NCBI GenBank assembly: GCA_021201295.1
Contig: JAJQFE010000002.1
Span: 1-56,708, forward strand
Length of the DNA: 56,708 bases
Origin: Tannerellaceae bacterium
GTDB taxonomy: Bacteria; Bacteroidota; Bacteroidia; Bacteroidales; Tannerellaceae
Direction: 5' to 3'
Shown: positions 15,831-24,977 of the stretch, piece by piece
Numbering within the stretch: the stretch's first letter is position 1
Layout: each line of letters starts with the position of its first letter
Notes under the pieces: generated by a model
What the model was told of the DNA's origin: nothing
What the model saw: only the letters and a program-made list of their open reading frames with translations
Databases searched by the model: none
Made by a program: the position numbers and the translations under genes

Positions 15831-17624
15831 ATGGGTTTCCAGCAAAAAATTACGGATGCAATTATTCAGGGCATCCAGGTGTTATACGGTGCAGAGATTA
15901 CCGTAGATCAACTACAACTTCAAAAAACAAAAAAAGAATTTACAGGTCATTTAACACTGGTTGTATTTCCATTTCTCCGAATCTCCAAAAAGTCTCCGGA
16001 ACAAACCGCGCAGGACATCGGAGAATATCTAACGTCACATGAGCCTGCTGTTGCTTCATTCAACGTGATTAAAGGCTTTCTCAATTTGTGCATTGCACCT
16101 GGTTGTTGGATCCGGTTGCTAAATGAAATAGATCAGGACCCGGCCTTCGGAATCATTCCGGTAACAGAGCAGGCTCCGTTAGTCATGATTGAATATTCCT
16201 CCCCCAATACCAATAAACCACTTCACTTAGGGCATGTACGGAACAACCTGTTAGGATACAGTCTGGCAGAAATCATGAAGGCAAATGGCTACCAGGTAGT
16301 GAAAACAAATATTGTCAATGACCGTGGGATTCATATTTGCAAATCCATGCTGGCCTGGGAAAAATGGGGAAACGGAGCAACACCTGAAAGTACCGGTAAA
16401 AAAGGAGACCACCTGATCGGTGATTTTTATGTCCTGTTTGATAAACAGTACAAACAGGAGCTCCGGCAGTTGGAAGAAACAGGATGCACAAAAGAAGAAG
16501 CCGAAAGCCGGTCTACCCTGATGGCAGAAGCCCGTGAAATGCTTCGCAAATGGGAAGCGGGAGACGAACAGGTAGTTTCCCTCTGGAAAACCATGAATAA
16601 TTGGGTCTATGCCGGCTTTGACGAAACCTACCGGAAAATGGGAGTAGATTTTGATAAGATCTACTACGAATCTGAAACCTATCTGGAAGGAAAAGAAAAA
16701 GTCCTGGAAGGAGTACAAAAAGGAGTATTTTACCAAAGAGAAGATCAGTCAGTCTGGGCAGACCTGACCCGGGAAGGCCTGGATGAAAAATTGCTATTAC
16801 GGGCAGACGGAACATCCGTCTATATGACACAGGACATCGGTACGGCAAAATTACGTTTCGATGATTATCCTATTAACCAGATGATCTATGTAGTCGGCAA
16901 TGAACAGAACTACCATTTTCAGGTACTTTCCATCCTGTTAGACAAATTAGGCTTTGAATTTGGAAAAGGGTTGGTTCACTTCTCCTATGGAATGGTAGAA
17001 CTACCGGAAGGAAAAATGAAAAGCTGTGAAGGTACAGTAGTAGACGCAGATGACCTGATGGAGAAAATGATCTCAACAGCCAGAGACACCTCAAAAGAAC
17101 TGGGTAAACTGGATGGACTATCAGCCGCAGAAGCAGAGAATATTGCACGGATCGTAGGATTAGGAGCCTTAAAATACTTTATCCTGAAAGTAGACCCCAG
17201 AAAAAATATGACCTTCAACCCTAAAGAGTCTATTGATTTTAATGGCAATACAGGTCCTTTTATCCAATATACTTACGCACGGATCTGTTCCGTATTAAGA
17301 AAAGCAAACGAACAAGGCATTCAACTGCCGGAACAGATACATACAGACTTACCCGTTTCTGGAAAGGAAGAAAGCCTGATCCAGTTAATCTCCGAATATG
17401 CTACTATTGTTCAGGAAGCAGGAAAAGAATATAGTCCGGCACTGATCGCGAATTATATCTATGAATTAGTGAAAGAATATAACCAGTTTTATCACAATTT
17501 CTCTATCCTGAAAGAAGAAAACGAACAGATCAGAAAGTTCCGGTTAGTACTTTCCAAAAATGTAACCAAAATAGTTAAGTCAGGCATGGCACTGTTAGGC
17601 ATTGAAGTCCCGGAAAGAATGTAA
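15831..17624 (+). CDS. argS: Arginyl-tRNA synthetase
   Basis: 597 residues, a class I aminoacyl-tRNA synthetase that charges tRNA-Arg with arginine. The N-terminal tRNA-binding add-1 domain (residues 1-115) is followed by SSPNTNKPLHLGH with the HIGH-type motif at 132-135. The KMSK-like site appears as GKMKSCEGTVVDADDL, where KMKS replaces KMSK as in many ArgS enzymes. The alpha-helical anticodon-binding domain (NGNTGPFIQYTYARICS onward) completes it. It is a single gene with its own downstream terminator and is convergent with topA. Confidence 0.97.
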   Translation: MGFQQKITDAIIQGIQVLYGAEITVDQLQLQKTKKEFTGHLTLVVFPFLRISKKSPEQTAQDIGEYLTSHEPAVASFNVIKGFLNLCIAPGCWIRLLNEIDQDPAFGIIPVTEQAPLVMIEYSSPNTNKPLHLGHVRNNLLGYSLAEIMKANGYQVVKTNIVNDRGIHICKSMLAWEKWGNGATPESTGKKGDHLIGDFYVLFDKQYKQELRQLEETGCTKEEAESRSTLMAEAREMLRKWEAGDEQVVSLWKTMNNWVYAGFDETYRKMGVDFDKIYYESETYLEGKEKVLEGVQKGVFYQREDQSVWADLTREGLDEKLLLRADGTSVYMTQDIGTAKLRFDDYPINQMIYVVGNEQNYHFQVLSILLDKLGFEFGKGLVHFSYGMVELPEGKMKSCEGTVVDADDLMEKMISTARDTSKELGKLDGLSAAEAENIARIVGLGALKYFILKVDPRKNMTFNPKESIDFNGNTGPFIQYTYARICSVLRKANEQGIQLPEQIHTDLPVSGKEESLIQLISEYATIVQEAGKEYSPALIANYIYELVKEYNQFYHNFSILKEENEQIRKFRLVLSKNVTKIVKSGMALLGIEVPERM

Positions 17625-17651
17625 GTGTACTTTACTCAGCTCTATAAAGAA

Positions 17652-17691
17652 AGAGCCTCCTTCTGATCAGACCAAAAAGAGGCTGTTTTTT
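17652..17691. terminator. Bidirectional terminator between argS and topA
   Basis: AGAGCCTC pairs with GAGGCT across a loop of about 20 bases, followed by six T residues on the plus strand. On the minus strand the same stem runs into CTCTTTCTTT, so it probably also ends topA, which stops at 17709. Confidence 0.75.
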
Positions 17692-17708
17692 ATTCTATAA
17701 CAAAAAGA

Positions 17709-20054
17709 TCAGGATTTCTTTTTAGTCGTACGTTTTTTAGCCGCAGGTTTTTCATCTGCTCCGGAAACCAGTTTCCGGCACTCCTCCAGCGACAACTTCT
17801 CCGGTTTCTTGACCATTTTAGGAATGCGGTAATTCTTTCCCTTATACACAATATAAGGTCCGTAACGGCCATTTAAGATCTCCATTTCCGGTTCTTCCTC
17901 AAACTTCTTAATATATTTCTGAGCATCCTTCAGGCGTTTCTCTCCAATCAACTCAATCGCTTCATCCAGGGTAATAGAAAGGGGATTCAAGTGTTTCGGG
18001 ATAGAGATGAATTTACTGTCATAACGAATAAACGGACCAAAACGCCCGACTGCCGCCACTACGATTTGCCCTTCATACTCTCCTACCGTACGAGGTAAAT
18101 CAAATAATTTAAGAGCCTCTTCCAGACTGATCATCTCAATAGATTGTCCTTTCATCAAAGAAGCAAACTGAGGTTTCGGGGCAGTTTTATCATCCGGATT
18201 GGCCTGGCCAATCTGTGCAATAGGTCCATAACGACCAATCTTAACAAACACAGGCTTACCACTTTTAGGATCGATCCCTAACTCCCTTTCCCCTACTTTA
18301 TGTTCGGTCTTTACAGCAGCAGTAGCTTCCACAATAGGATGGAAGACTTTGTAGAAACGGTCTATTGCATCCGTCCATTCCATGTCCCCCTCTGCTATCG
18401 CATCAAACTCCTTCTCCACATTAGCCGTAAAATTATAATTCAGCACATCCGGAAAGTACTCCATCAGGAAATCATTGACCACCGTACCAATATCTGTAGG
18501 CATTAGCTTATTCCAGTCCGCTCCAACAATCTCCTTTTTCTCCAGCTCTTCGATCTGCTGTGCATCCAAAGAAATAACCGTATACGTACGCTCGACCCCT
18601 TCTTTATCTCCCTTTACCACATATTCTCGATTCTGGATCGTCTGGATCGTAGGAGCATAGGTAGAAGGCCGGCCAATACCCAATTCTTCCAACTGGCGTA
18701 CTAAACTGGCCTCCGTGTACCGGGGAGGACGTTGCGTAAAACGCTCTGTGGCTACCATCTCTTTTAAAGAGAGGATCTCCTTGACACTAACAGCCGGTAA
18801 AAGACCATTTTCCTGCTCTTTCTCATTTTCCTCATCCGTACTTTCCCGGTGCACCTGAAGAAAACCATCAAAAACAAGGACCTCTCCCGTTGCAACAAAT
18901 TTTTCCTTCTGCCCGGAAATATCTACGGAAATAGTAGTACGTTCCAGTTCCGCATCAACCATCTGGCTGGCAATAGTACGCTTACGGATCAATTCATATA
19001 ATTTCTTCTCCTGAGCACTACCGCTAATATCAGCGTTATCCATATAAGTAGGACGGATTGCCTCATGAGCCTCCTGGGCACCCTTAGTTTTAGCATTATA
19101 CTTTCGGAACTTATAATACTTTTCACCATAGGCATCCAGAATAGCTTCCTTAGCCGTAGCCAATGCTAGATCACTCAGATTGACCGAGTCCGTTCTCATA
19201 TAGGTGATCAACCCGGACTCATATAAACGCTGAGCGATCATCATAGTCTGGGAAACAGAATAACCTAATTTCCGGGCAGCCTCCTGTTGCAGAGTAGACG
19301 TAGTAAACGGAGCAGCCGGAGATTTCCGGACAGGTTTAGTGACAATATCCTCAATCGTAAACGTAGCCGTTTTACAGGCTTCCAGAAACGCATGTACCTC
19401 GTCTTTGGTCTTAAGCCGTTTGTTAAGTTCCACCTTCAAAGCAGTAGTTCCATCCGGTAAAATAAAACCGGCAATGATACGGAAAGCAGCTTCTGAAACA
19501 AAAGCATTGATCTCACGCTCACGTTCCACGATCAGACGTACAGCCACCGACTGTACACGTCCGGCAGACAAAGCCGGTTTCACCTTCCGCCATAAAATAG
19601 GAGATAACTGAAATCCGACAATACGATCCAGGACACGGCGTGCCTGCTGCGCATTCACCAGATTAAAATCAATAGCACGCGGCGTTTCTATCGCCCGCAA
19701 TATCGCATTTTTTGTAATCTCATGGAACACAATACGTTTGGTTTTCTCCGGCTGAAGTTTGAGGACTTCATATAAATGCCAGGAAATAGCCTCTCCTTCA
19801 CGGTCCTCATCCGAAGCCAGCCACACCTGGTCGGCAGCCTTCGCTTCCGCCTTTAATTCATTGACTAACTTCTTTTTATCAGTAGGAACTACATATTGCG
19901 GGGTATAATTATTTTCAATATCAACACTAAATTCTTTCGTCTTCAAATCGCGGATATGGCCATAACTGGACAAAACCTTAAAATCCTTTCCCAGGAATTT
20001 TTCAATAGTCTTGGCTTTGGCCGGAGACTCCACTATTACCAGATTCTTTTGCAT
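17709..20054 (-). CDS. topA: DNA topoisomerase I (type IA)
   Basis: 781 residues. The TOPRIM domain is at the N terminus with the metal-binding motif SDEDREGE at 81-88. The catalytic tyrosine is Tyr285 within GLITYMRTDS. The C terminus holds repeated Topo_C-type segments (for example GRYGPIAQIGQ, GRFGPFIRYDSKF, NGRYGPYIVYKGKNY) instead of four-cysteine zinc ribbons, and ends in a basic KKRTTKKKS tail. The enzyme relaxes negative supercoils and is essential in most bacteria. It is a monocistronic unit with its own promoter. Confidence 0.96.
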   Translation of the reverse strand: MQKNLVIVESPAKAKTIEKFLGKDFKVLSSYGHIRDLKTKEFSVDIENNYTPQYVVPTDKKKLVNELKAEAKAADQVWLASDEDREGEAISWHLYEVLKLQPEKTKRIVFHEITKNAILRAIETPRAIDFNLVNAQQARRVLDRIVGFQLSPILWRKVKPALSAGRVQSVAVRLIVEREREINAFVSEAAFRIIAGFILPDGTTALKVELNKRLKTKDEVHAFLEACKTATFTIEDIVTKPVRKSPAAPFTTSTLQQEAARKLGYSVSQTMMIAQRLYESGLITYMRTDSVNLSDLALATAKEAILDAYGEKYYKFRKYNAKTKGAQEAHEAIRPTYMDNADISGSAQEKKLYELIRKRTIASQMVDAELERTTISVDISGQKEKFVATGEVLVFDGFLQVHRESTDEENEKEQENGLLPAVSVKEILSLKEMVATERFTQRPPRYTEASLVRQLEELGIGRPSTYAPTIQTIQNREYVVKGDKEGVERTYTVISLDAQQIEELEKKEIVGADWNKLMPTDIGTVVNDFLMEYFPDVLNYNFTANVEKEFDAIAEGDMEWTDAIDRFYKVFHPIVEATAAVKTEHKVGERELGIDPKSGKPVFVKIGRYGPIAQIGQANPDDKTAPKPQFASLMKGQSIEMISLEEALKLFDLPRTVGEYEGQIVVAAVGRFGPFIRYDSKFISIPKHLNPLSITLDEAIELIGEKRLKDAQKYIKKFEEEPEMEILNGRYGPYIVYKGKNYRIPKMVKKPEKLSLEECRKLVSGADEKPAAKKRTTKKKS

Positions 20055-20085
20055 ATATTAAATATTTCCTGTTAGAAATCGATTG

Positions 20086-20093
20086 CAAACTTA
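20086..20093 (-). promoter_or_regulatory. -7 promoter element of topA
   Basis: CAAACTTA on the plus strand reads TAAGTTTG on the minus strand, a perfect TAnnTTTG match 32 bases before the topA ATG. Confidence 0.55.
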
Positions 20094-20177
20094 CACAAAT
20101 AATTAACGTAAGCACATAGCAGTAACAAAAAAACCATTTTTTAAACGGTTACTAGCTACTCCTATAAAGTAACCCGC

Positions 20178-20185
20178 TATCTTTG
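20178..20185 (+). promoter_or_regulatory. -7 promoter element of the TPR gene
   Basis: TATCTTTG, a perfect TAnnTTTG match, 35 bases before the ATG at 20221. Its last base is also the first base of an in-frame GTG, which rules out that GTG as the start. Confidence 0.6.
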
Positions 20186-20220
20186 TGACAGATCTTACGT
20201 ATAACAGAATTTTTAATCAA

Positions 20221-20484
20221 ATGGATTACATCAAACAATTAATATCTGAAGGGAAAACAGATACAGCCATCCGGTTACTGAATGAATTCATTGAAAAAAA
20301 CCAGTCCGCAGACGAAGCCTACTACCTCAGAGGAAATGCTTACAGAAAAACCGGAAACTTCAAAGAAGCCTTAACCAACTATCTTACCACTATCGAACTA
20401 AACCCGGACAGCCCCGCAGTAGAAGCCCACCACATGTTAATGGATATATTGAACTTCTACAACAAAGACATGTTCAATCATTAA
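20221..20484 (+). CDS. Small tetratricopeptide-repeat protein
   Basis: 87 residues made almost wholly of TPR helices. One full repeat, ADEAYYLRGNAYRKTGNFKE..., is followed by part of a second, ALTNYLTTIELNPDSPAVEA. There is no signal peptide or membrane helix, so it is cytosolic. TPR units mediate protein-protein contacts, and the partner is unknown. The start at 20221 is preferred over the in-frame GTG at 20185, which overlaps the promoter. Its last four bases overlap the 3' end of dprA on the other strand. Confidence 0.75.
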   Translation: MDYIKQLISEGKTDTAIRLLNEFIEKNQSADEAYYLRGNAYRKTGNFKEALTNYLTTIELNPDSPAVEAHHMLMDILNFYNKDMFNH

Positions 20485-21599
20485 CTTCCCGGCACCAGCA
20501 ACCGGTACATATTCCCCGGCAGAGCTTTAATATGCCCACCCATTTCCAGTTCAAATAAGATCCCGGACAATTCATACACCGGAAGCTGCAACTCCTGCAC
20601 CAATACATTAATATGTAACTCACCATGCGAATGTAACAACTGCATCACCCGGTTACTGTTCTCATCCCCCTGAAAAAACAGTTGCCCTTGCACCACCGTC
20701 TCTTTTTTCCTGTTGATATCCCAACACATAGCCGTGATCAGTTCCTCCGCACAGGTAATAAGAGCCGCTTTATTTTTTCGTATCAACTGATTACATCCCT
20801 GGGATTGAGGATCCGTGGTTTTACCCGGAAAAGCAAAGACATCACGCCCATAAGAAAAAGCAATATCCGCAGTGATCAACGATCCTCCCCTATGAGCAGA
20901 CTCCACTACCACAGTGGCATCCGATAAACCGGCAACGATCCGGTTCCGCTTGACAAAATTAGGTTTATCCGGATTGGTTTCACTGGGAAATTCGGTCAGC
21001 AATCCTCCTCTTTCCAGCATATCAACAGCCACCGCCCGGTGAACCTGGGGATAGATCCGGTCCAATCCATGTGCCAGGACAGCAACCGTAGAGACATGAT
21101 AGTTCAGTGAAGTGCGGTGCGCATAAATATCTACACCATATGCCAGGCCACTCACCACCAGCAGATCCGGTAAAGCCTGAGACAATTCCCGGGTCAGATG
21201 ATCCGTACATTCCCTGCCATACGAAGTAGCATTCCAGGTTCCAACAATACTTAAGACATATTTACTCGCCAGGTCCGGACATCCTTTCACATAAAACAGA
21301 ACCGGAGAATCCGGGCACTCCTTCAACCGGGCAGGATAACTCCCATCCGTAAGGAAAACAGCGGCAATACCATTTTTTTCAATAAAAAACAACTCTTTTT
21401 CCGCCAGTCGAAGGACTTCCGGACGTTTGATTTCCGAAGCCAACGTCCTCCCTATACCCGGGATCTTTTCCAACAAGGCTGGTTTTTCACTAAAAATTGC
21501 TTCAGGCGATCCTGCAGACTCTAAAAGCTGACGGCTCAGGATATCCCCTATTCCATTGATCATAGTCAGGCCGATCTGGTAAAGTTTTTGGTTATTCAT
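20481..21599 (-). CDS. dprA: DNA processing protein DprA (DNA recombination mediator)
   Basis: 372 residues. An N-terminal helix-hairpin-helix region (MINGIGDILSRQLL and LLEKIPGIGRTLASEI) precedes the Rossmann-like DprA core with its conserved GTWNATSYG, VSGLAYGVDIYAH, FVKRNRIVAGLSDATVVVES and SQGCNQLIRKNKA segments. A C-terminal winged-helix (DML1-like) domain follows. DprA loads RecA on incoming single-stranded DNA during natural transformation. It is the last gene of the U32 protease-thioesterase-dprA operon, 23 bases after the thioesterase. Confidence 0.94.
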   Translation of the reverse strand: MNNQKLYQIGLTMINGIGDILSRQLLESAGSPEAIFSEKPALLEKIPGIGRTLASEIKRPEVLRLAEKELFFIEKNGIAAVFLTDGSYPARLKECPDSPVLFYVKGCPDLASKYVLSIVGTWNATSYGRECTDHLTRELSQALPDLLVVSGLAYGVDIYAHRTSLNYHVSTVAVLAHGLDRIYPQVHRAVAVDMLERGGLLTEFPSETNPDKPNFVKRNRIVAGLSDATVVVESAHRGGSLITADIAFSYGRDVFAFPGKTTDPQSQGCNQLIRKNKAALITCAEELITAMCWDINRKKETVVQGQLFFQGDENSNRVMQLLHSHGELHINVLVQELQLPVYELSGILFELEMGGHIKALPGNMYRLLVPGS

Positions 21600-21622
21600 A
21601 TAAGCAGTAACAATAGGTGTAT

Positions 21623-22027
21623 CTATTCTAATTTTTTCAATACTTCATCAAAATATTCCTCTCTGGTTAATTTCCCGTTTTCTACCACTACAATTTCCAC
21701 CTGGCCCCTGGCAGCCAGAACCTGGTCACCCACCCGGTAAATATCCTGGTCAAATACCAGCTTTGGACCGACTTTCGAGACATTCAGACAGGACAGGAAA
21801 GAATCCCCACTACGTAAAGAAGTTTCAAACTGGATATCCACCCGCGAGACAAAAGCATCTACCCCTTTATCATGCATCCGGCCGAAATTCTCACCTAAAG
21901 ATTCCAGGAACTCATGCCGGGTATGTTCCATATACCGCTGGTAATTGGAATTATTGACTACTCCCTGCAAATCACATTCATAATCCCTCACTTTAAGCAG
22001 GAGTTCATATACGTATTTCTTTTTCAT
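21623..22027 (-). CDS. Hotdog-fold acyl-CoA thioesterase (YbgC/4HBT type)
   Basis: 134 residues, one complete hotdog domain. The family active-site segment is present as YECDLQGVVNNSNYQRYMEHTR, in which the Asp of CDLQGVV corresponds to the catalytic aspartate of 4-hydroxybenzoyl-CoA thioesterases. It hydrolyses some acyl-CoA, and the substrate cannot be told from sequence. Its start overlaps the stop of the upstream U32 peptidase gene by four bases (ATGA), so the two are translationally coupled. dprA follows. Confidence 0.87.
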   Translation of the reverse strand: MKKKYVYELLLKVRDYECDLQGVVNNSNYQRYMEHTRHEFLESLGENFGRMHDKGVDAFVSRVDIQFETSLRSGDSFLSCLNVSKVGPKLVFDQDIYRVGDQVLAARGQVEIVVVENGKLTREEYFDEVLKKLE

Positions 22028-23304
22028 ATTAACTCTCTTTCGTTTACAGTCACAGGAACCATCTTATACAATTTATCCGAAGGACGGATCTTTTCCTTTA
22101 CTTTAAAAGAAAAACGCTCCCCCTTTACCGTCTCTTTTACTGGTTGCAAATCCACCCGGATCTCTTCTATAGTTTGCATAAGAGCTCCGGTAGTAGGACC
22201 GGTAATCAGGATCTCATCCCCTACTTTAAGCGTCTGGGATTCCATCTCAAACTCCGCCACACCAATACCACTAAAATATTTTATTCCTTTAGCCACATAC
22301 ACCTTTTTACGGGTCGCTCCGGAGCCATATCTACTACTCCATTCCCCCAAACGCTGCCCTAAATAATAACCATCCCAGAAACCACGGTTAAAAACACTTG
22401 TCAGACGCTGGTCCCAATCAGCAATTTTCCCTTCATCAAAAGTACCCTGACAATAGGCAACGACTGCCTCCTTATAACACTCAGTCACGATTCTAACGTA
22501 CTCAGGTCCCCGGGCACGTCCTTCAATTTTAAATACCCGGACCCCGGCATCCATCAGTTTATTCATAAAATGGATCGTCTTCAGATCTTTGGGCGACATA
22601 ATATATTGGTTTTCAACATCCAGTTCAATCTGGCTATCTTTATCCCTAACCGTATAACCCCGCCGGCAGATCTGCATACAAGCTCCTCTGTTTGCCGAAG
22701 AATTCATTTCATGCAGACTTAAGTAGCATTTGCCCGAAACAGCCATACATAAAGCACCATGGCTAAACATCTCTATACGGATCAACTCTCCCTTCGGCCC
22801 TTTTATCTGCTGCTCCACAATCTGTTCATAGATTTCACGCACCTGTTTCAGATTCAATTCACGAGCCAGTACAACCACATCAGCAAAACGGGCATAAAAT
22901 TTAAGCGCCTCTACATTCGTAATATTTAATTGAGTAGAAAGATGAACTTCCTGCCCAATAGTAGCGGCATAATGCATAACAGCCACATCAGCAGCAATAA
23001 CAGCGGATATACCGGCAGATTTCGCCGCATCCACAATCTGATACATATAAGATAGGTCTTCATCATAAATAATAGTATTAACTGTCAGATAACTTTTAAT
23101 CCCATGCTCTTTACAGATACCTGCTATTTTATGAAGATCTTCAATCGTAAAATTATTAGAAGAACGGGAACGCATATTCAACCCCTCAATCCCAAAATAG
23201 ATCGAGTCAGCTCCGCCCTGTATGGCCGCCATCAGGCTCTCATAAGAACCCACCGGCGACATGATTTCAAAATCTTTTTCGCTCAACATTTCCATTACCG
23301 TCAT
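22024..23304 (-). CDS. U32-family peptidase-like protein, probable tRNA/rRNA hydroxylation factor
   Basis: About 426 residues. The TIM-barrel U32 signature is seen as IMSPVGSYESLMAAIQGGAD at the start, and the cysteine cluster ...HGALCMAVSGKCYLS... with NRGACMQICRRGY around residues 185-225 probably ligates an Fe-S cluster. A C-terminal beta domain follows. Relatives such as TrhP (YegQ/YrrN-O) are needed for 5-hydroxyuridine formation in tRNA, so an RNA-modifying role is more likely than proteolysis; that is by family only. The start at 23304 is chosen because an upstream in-frame GTG at 23313 overlaps the -7 promoter element. It is the first gene of a three-gene operon with the thioesterase and dprA. 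Confidence 0.88.
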   Translation of the reverse strand: MTVMEMLSEKDFEIMSPVGSYESLMAAIQGGADSIYFGIEGLNMRSRSSNNFTIEDLHKIAGICKEHGIKSYLTVNTIIYDEDLSYMYQIVDAAKSAGISAVIAADVAVMHYAATIGQEVHLSTQLNITNVEALKFYARFADVVVLARELNLKQVREIYEQIVEQQIKGPKGELIRIEMFSHGALCMAVSGKCYLSLHEMNSSANRGACMQICRRGYTVRDKDSQIELDVENQYIMSPKDLKTIHFMNKLMDAGVRVFKIEGRARGPEYVRIVTECYKEAVVAYCQGTFDEGKIADWDQRLTSVFNRGFWDGYYLGQRLGEWSSRYGSGATRKKVYVAKGIKYFSGIGVAEFEMESQTLKVGDEILITGPTTGALMQTIEEIRVDLQPVKETVKGERFSFKVKEKIRPSDKLYKMVPVTVNERELI

Positions 23305-23312
23305 TAAAACCA

Positions 23313-23320
23313 CAAAGATA
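23313..23320 (-). promoter_or_regulatory. -7 promoter element of the U32-thioesterase-dprA operon
   Basis: CAAAGATA on the plus strand reads TATCTTTG on the minus strand. It ends eight bases before the ATG at 23304, so the transcript has almost no leader. Confidence 0.6.
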
Positions 23321-23701
23321 CAGGTATTTTCCTGTAATTCTATTAAAAACAGCAGGGATAAGACAACTCCCCGTATAAGAAAGCCCGACTTCTGTTTGTC
23401 AGTAATGCACTATCCATTCCCCGATCTTTTTTCTGCTCTTTCATCCGGAAAACCAGGCACTTTTCTATTGTAAGTCCTGATGATAATTTAGTATGTCCTG
23501 ATGATAGTGATTTATCATCAGGACATAAAACCAAAAGGGAAGCAGTTATTTATAAAAAAGTCCTGCATACAAAACAGAAACTGCCGAACGGCTAAAAGAT
23601 AAAGAGGTGGCCTCTAAAATTTTACCGTTTGGTTACCATCAACCTGCTGGCCTGATTGGATTCACTTACGCCTATCGTCCTTACATATAAAGAATTTGAT
23701 G
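23321..23701. other. Divergent intergenic region
   Basis: About 380 bases between the U32 operon and dusB. It holds the triple GTCCTGATGATA motif at 23474-23524 and a small CAGG-TATTTT-CCTG hairpin near 23321. No gene is credible in it. Confidence 0.6.
23474..23524. promoter_or_regulatory. Three copies of GTCCTGATGATA, two direct and one inverted
   Basis: GTCCTGATGATA occurs at 23474-23485 and 23495-23506, and its exact reverse complement at 23513-23524. The last two form a 12-base-pair hairpin with a six-base loop. The arrangement lies between two divergent promoters and resembles an operator with an added half-site. There is no T tract, so it is unlikely to be a terminator. The binding protein is unknown. 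Confidence 0.5.
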
Positions 23702-23709
23702 TACTTTTG
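23702..23709 (+). promoter_or_regulatory. -7 promoter element of dusB
   Basis: TACTTTTG, a perfect TAnnTTTG match, 18 bases before the ATG at 23728. It supports that ATG over upstream in-frame TTG codons. Confidence 0.6.
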
Positions 23710-23727
23710 CCCATTATTTATACAGAT

Positions 23728-24714
23728 ATGAAAATAGGTTCTATAGATCTTGGGGAACGCCCTGTTCTCCTGGCTCCCATGGAAGATGTCACCGATATGT
23801 CTTTCCGTTTAATGTGTAAACAATTTGGTGCCGATATGGTATACACTGAATTTGTTTTCAGTGATGCTTTGATACGCCATGTAAACAAAACGCAGCAAAA
23901 ACTGGTCGTTGCAGAAGAAGAAAGACCGGTAGCCATACAAATTTACGGAAAGGATGTACAGGCTATGGCAGAAGCAGCCCGTATATGTGAAACAGCTAAA
24001 CCGGACATAATAGATATTAATTTCGGTTGCCCGGTGAAACGGGTGGCCGGAAAAGGAGCAGGTGCGGGTATGTTAAAAAATATCCCGCTTATGCTGAAAA
24101 TTACTAAGGCAGTTGTGGACGCCGTCCAACTCCCGGTTACTGTAAAAACCCGTCTGGGATGGGATGTCCACAGTCAGATTATTGTTGATCTGGCAGAGCA
24201 GTTACAGGATTGCGGAATTGCAGCTTTATCCATTCATGGCCGTACCAGAAGCCAGATGTATACAGGAGAAGCGGACTGGACGTTAATCGGTGAAGTTAAA
24301 AATAATCCCCGGATGCATATTCCCATTATAGGGAACGGAGATGTCACTTCCGCCCGGATATGCAAAGAGCGTTTTGACACATATGGAGTGGACGGCATCA
24401 TGATTGGCCGGGGAAGCATAGGCCGTCCCTGGATATTCCGTGAAATCAAACAATACCTGGAAACAGGAGAAATAGCTCCACCCGAATCGTTCGAATGGTA
24501 TATTAATATTTTAAAACAACAAGTCTTAAGTAGTGTTTTAAAACTGGATGAACGCCGGGGAATCCTACATATACGTCGTCATTTAGCTGCAACTCCTTTA
24601 TTTAAAGGGATTCCGGACTTCAAACAAACACGGATCGCTTTACTAAGAGCCGAAACAATGGAGAAACTTTTTGACATCCTGGATGAGATACCAGAGAAAT
24701 ACAATATACGATAA
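23728..24714 (+). CDS. dusB: tRNA-dihydrouridine synthase (DusB type)
   Basis: About 328 residues starting at MKIGSIDLGERPVLLAPMED. It is an FMN-dependent TIM barrel that reduces uridine to dihydrouridine in the D loop of tRNAs. The family signature DINFGCPVKRVAGKGAGAGM includes the catalytic cysteine. Further conserved blocks are TVKTRLGWD, SIHGRTRSQMYTGEADW, IGNGDVTS and GVDGIMIGRGSIGRPWIF. It is monocistronic. A candidate small RNA with a terminator follows it. Confidence 0.94.
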   Translation: MKIGSIDLGERPVLLAPMEDVTDMSFRLMCKQFGADMVYTEFVFSDALIRHVNKTQQKLVVAEEERPVAIQIYGKDVQAMAEAARICETAKPDIIDINFGCPVKRVAGKGAGAGMLKNIPLMLKITKAVVDAVQLPVTVKTRLGWDVHSQIIVDLAEQLQDCGIAALSIHGRTRSQMYTGEADWTLIGEVKNNPRMHIPIIGNGDVTSARICKERFDTYGVDGIMIGRGSIGRPWIFREIKQYLETGEIAPPESFEWYINILKQQVLSSVLKLDERRGILHIRRHLAATPLFKGIPDFKQTRIALLRAETMEKLFDILDEIPEKYNIR

Positions 24715-24813
24715 AATCGATAAAAAATACACTGACATTTTTCTGACAAATACACTGGGACATTTCTTATATTTTATGTTACAATTATATAAAAACCCGC
24801 TATAAATTCATTT

Positions 24814-24821
24814 TATATTTG
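24814..24821 (+). promoter_or_regulatory. -7 promoter element ahead of a candidate small RNA
   Basis: TATATTTG, a perfect TAnnTTTG match, 100 bases after the dusB stop with no downstream reading frame before the terminator at 24911-24944. No convincing -33 element is seen. Confidence 0.45.
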
Positions 24822-24827
24822 TTGCAA

Positions 24828-24944
24828 AGTTTTTTTTATAGTATTTTAGATCTAAGGTTAACAAGTCTTTACAATGAAGGAATCGTGAGATTGCTTTTTT
24901 GAGGAGCAAAAAACCGTCCCGTTACTAACGAGGACGGCTTTTTT
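24828..24944 (+). ncRNA. Candidate small RNA of about 115 nt
   Basis: The segment lies between a TAnnTTTG promoter element and an intrinsic terminator in the dusB-RNase H intergenic region. It contains a U/A stem (TTGCTTTTTTGAGGAGCAA) just before the terminator hairpin and no reading frame of note. It does not look like SRP RNA, 6S RNA or a known riboswitch. The alternative is that the hairpin simply ends dusB mRNA after a 190-base trailer. Confidence 0.4.
24911..24944 (+). terminator. Intrinsic terminator
   Basis: CCGTCC-CGTT-ACT-AACG-A-GGACGG forms a ten-base-pair stem with one bulge, preceded by an A tract and followed by CTTTTTTC. It lies 34 bases before the RNase H promoter. Confidence 0.85.
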
Positions 24945-24977
24945 CTTTTATACCTCCCCTATCCCGGGATTAAACCG

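Noticed and set aside
20185-20220. GTG at 20185 as the start of the TPR protein
   Set aside because: It overlaps the last base of the TATCTTTG promoter element, so it would not be transcribed in full.
23305-23313. GTG at 23313 as the start of the U32 protein
   Set aside because: It overlaps the minus-strand TATCTTTG promoter; the ATG at 23304 is downstream and fits.
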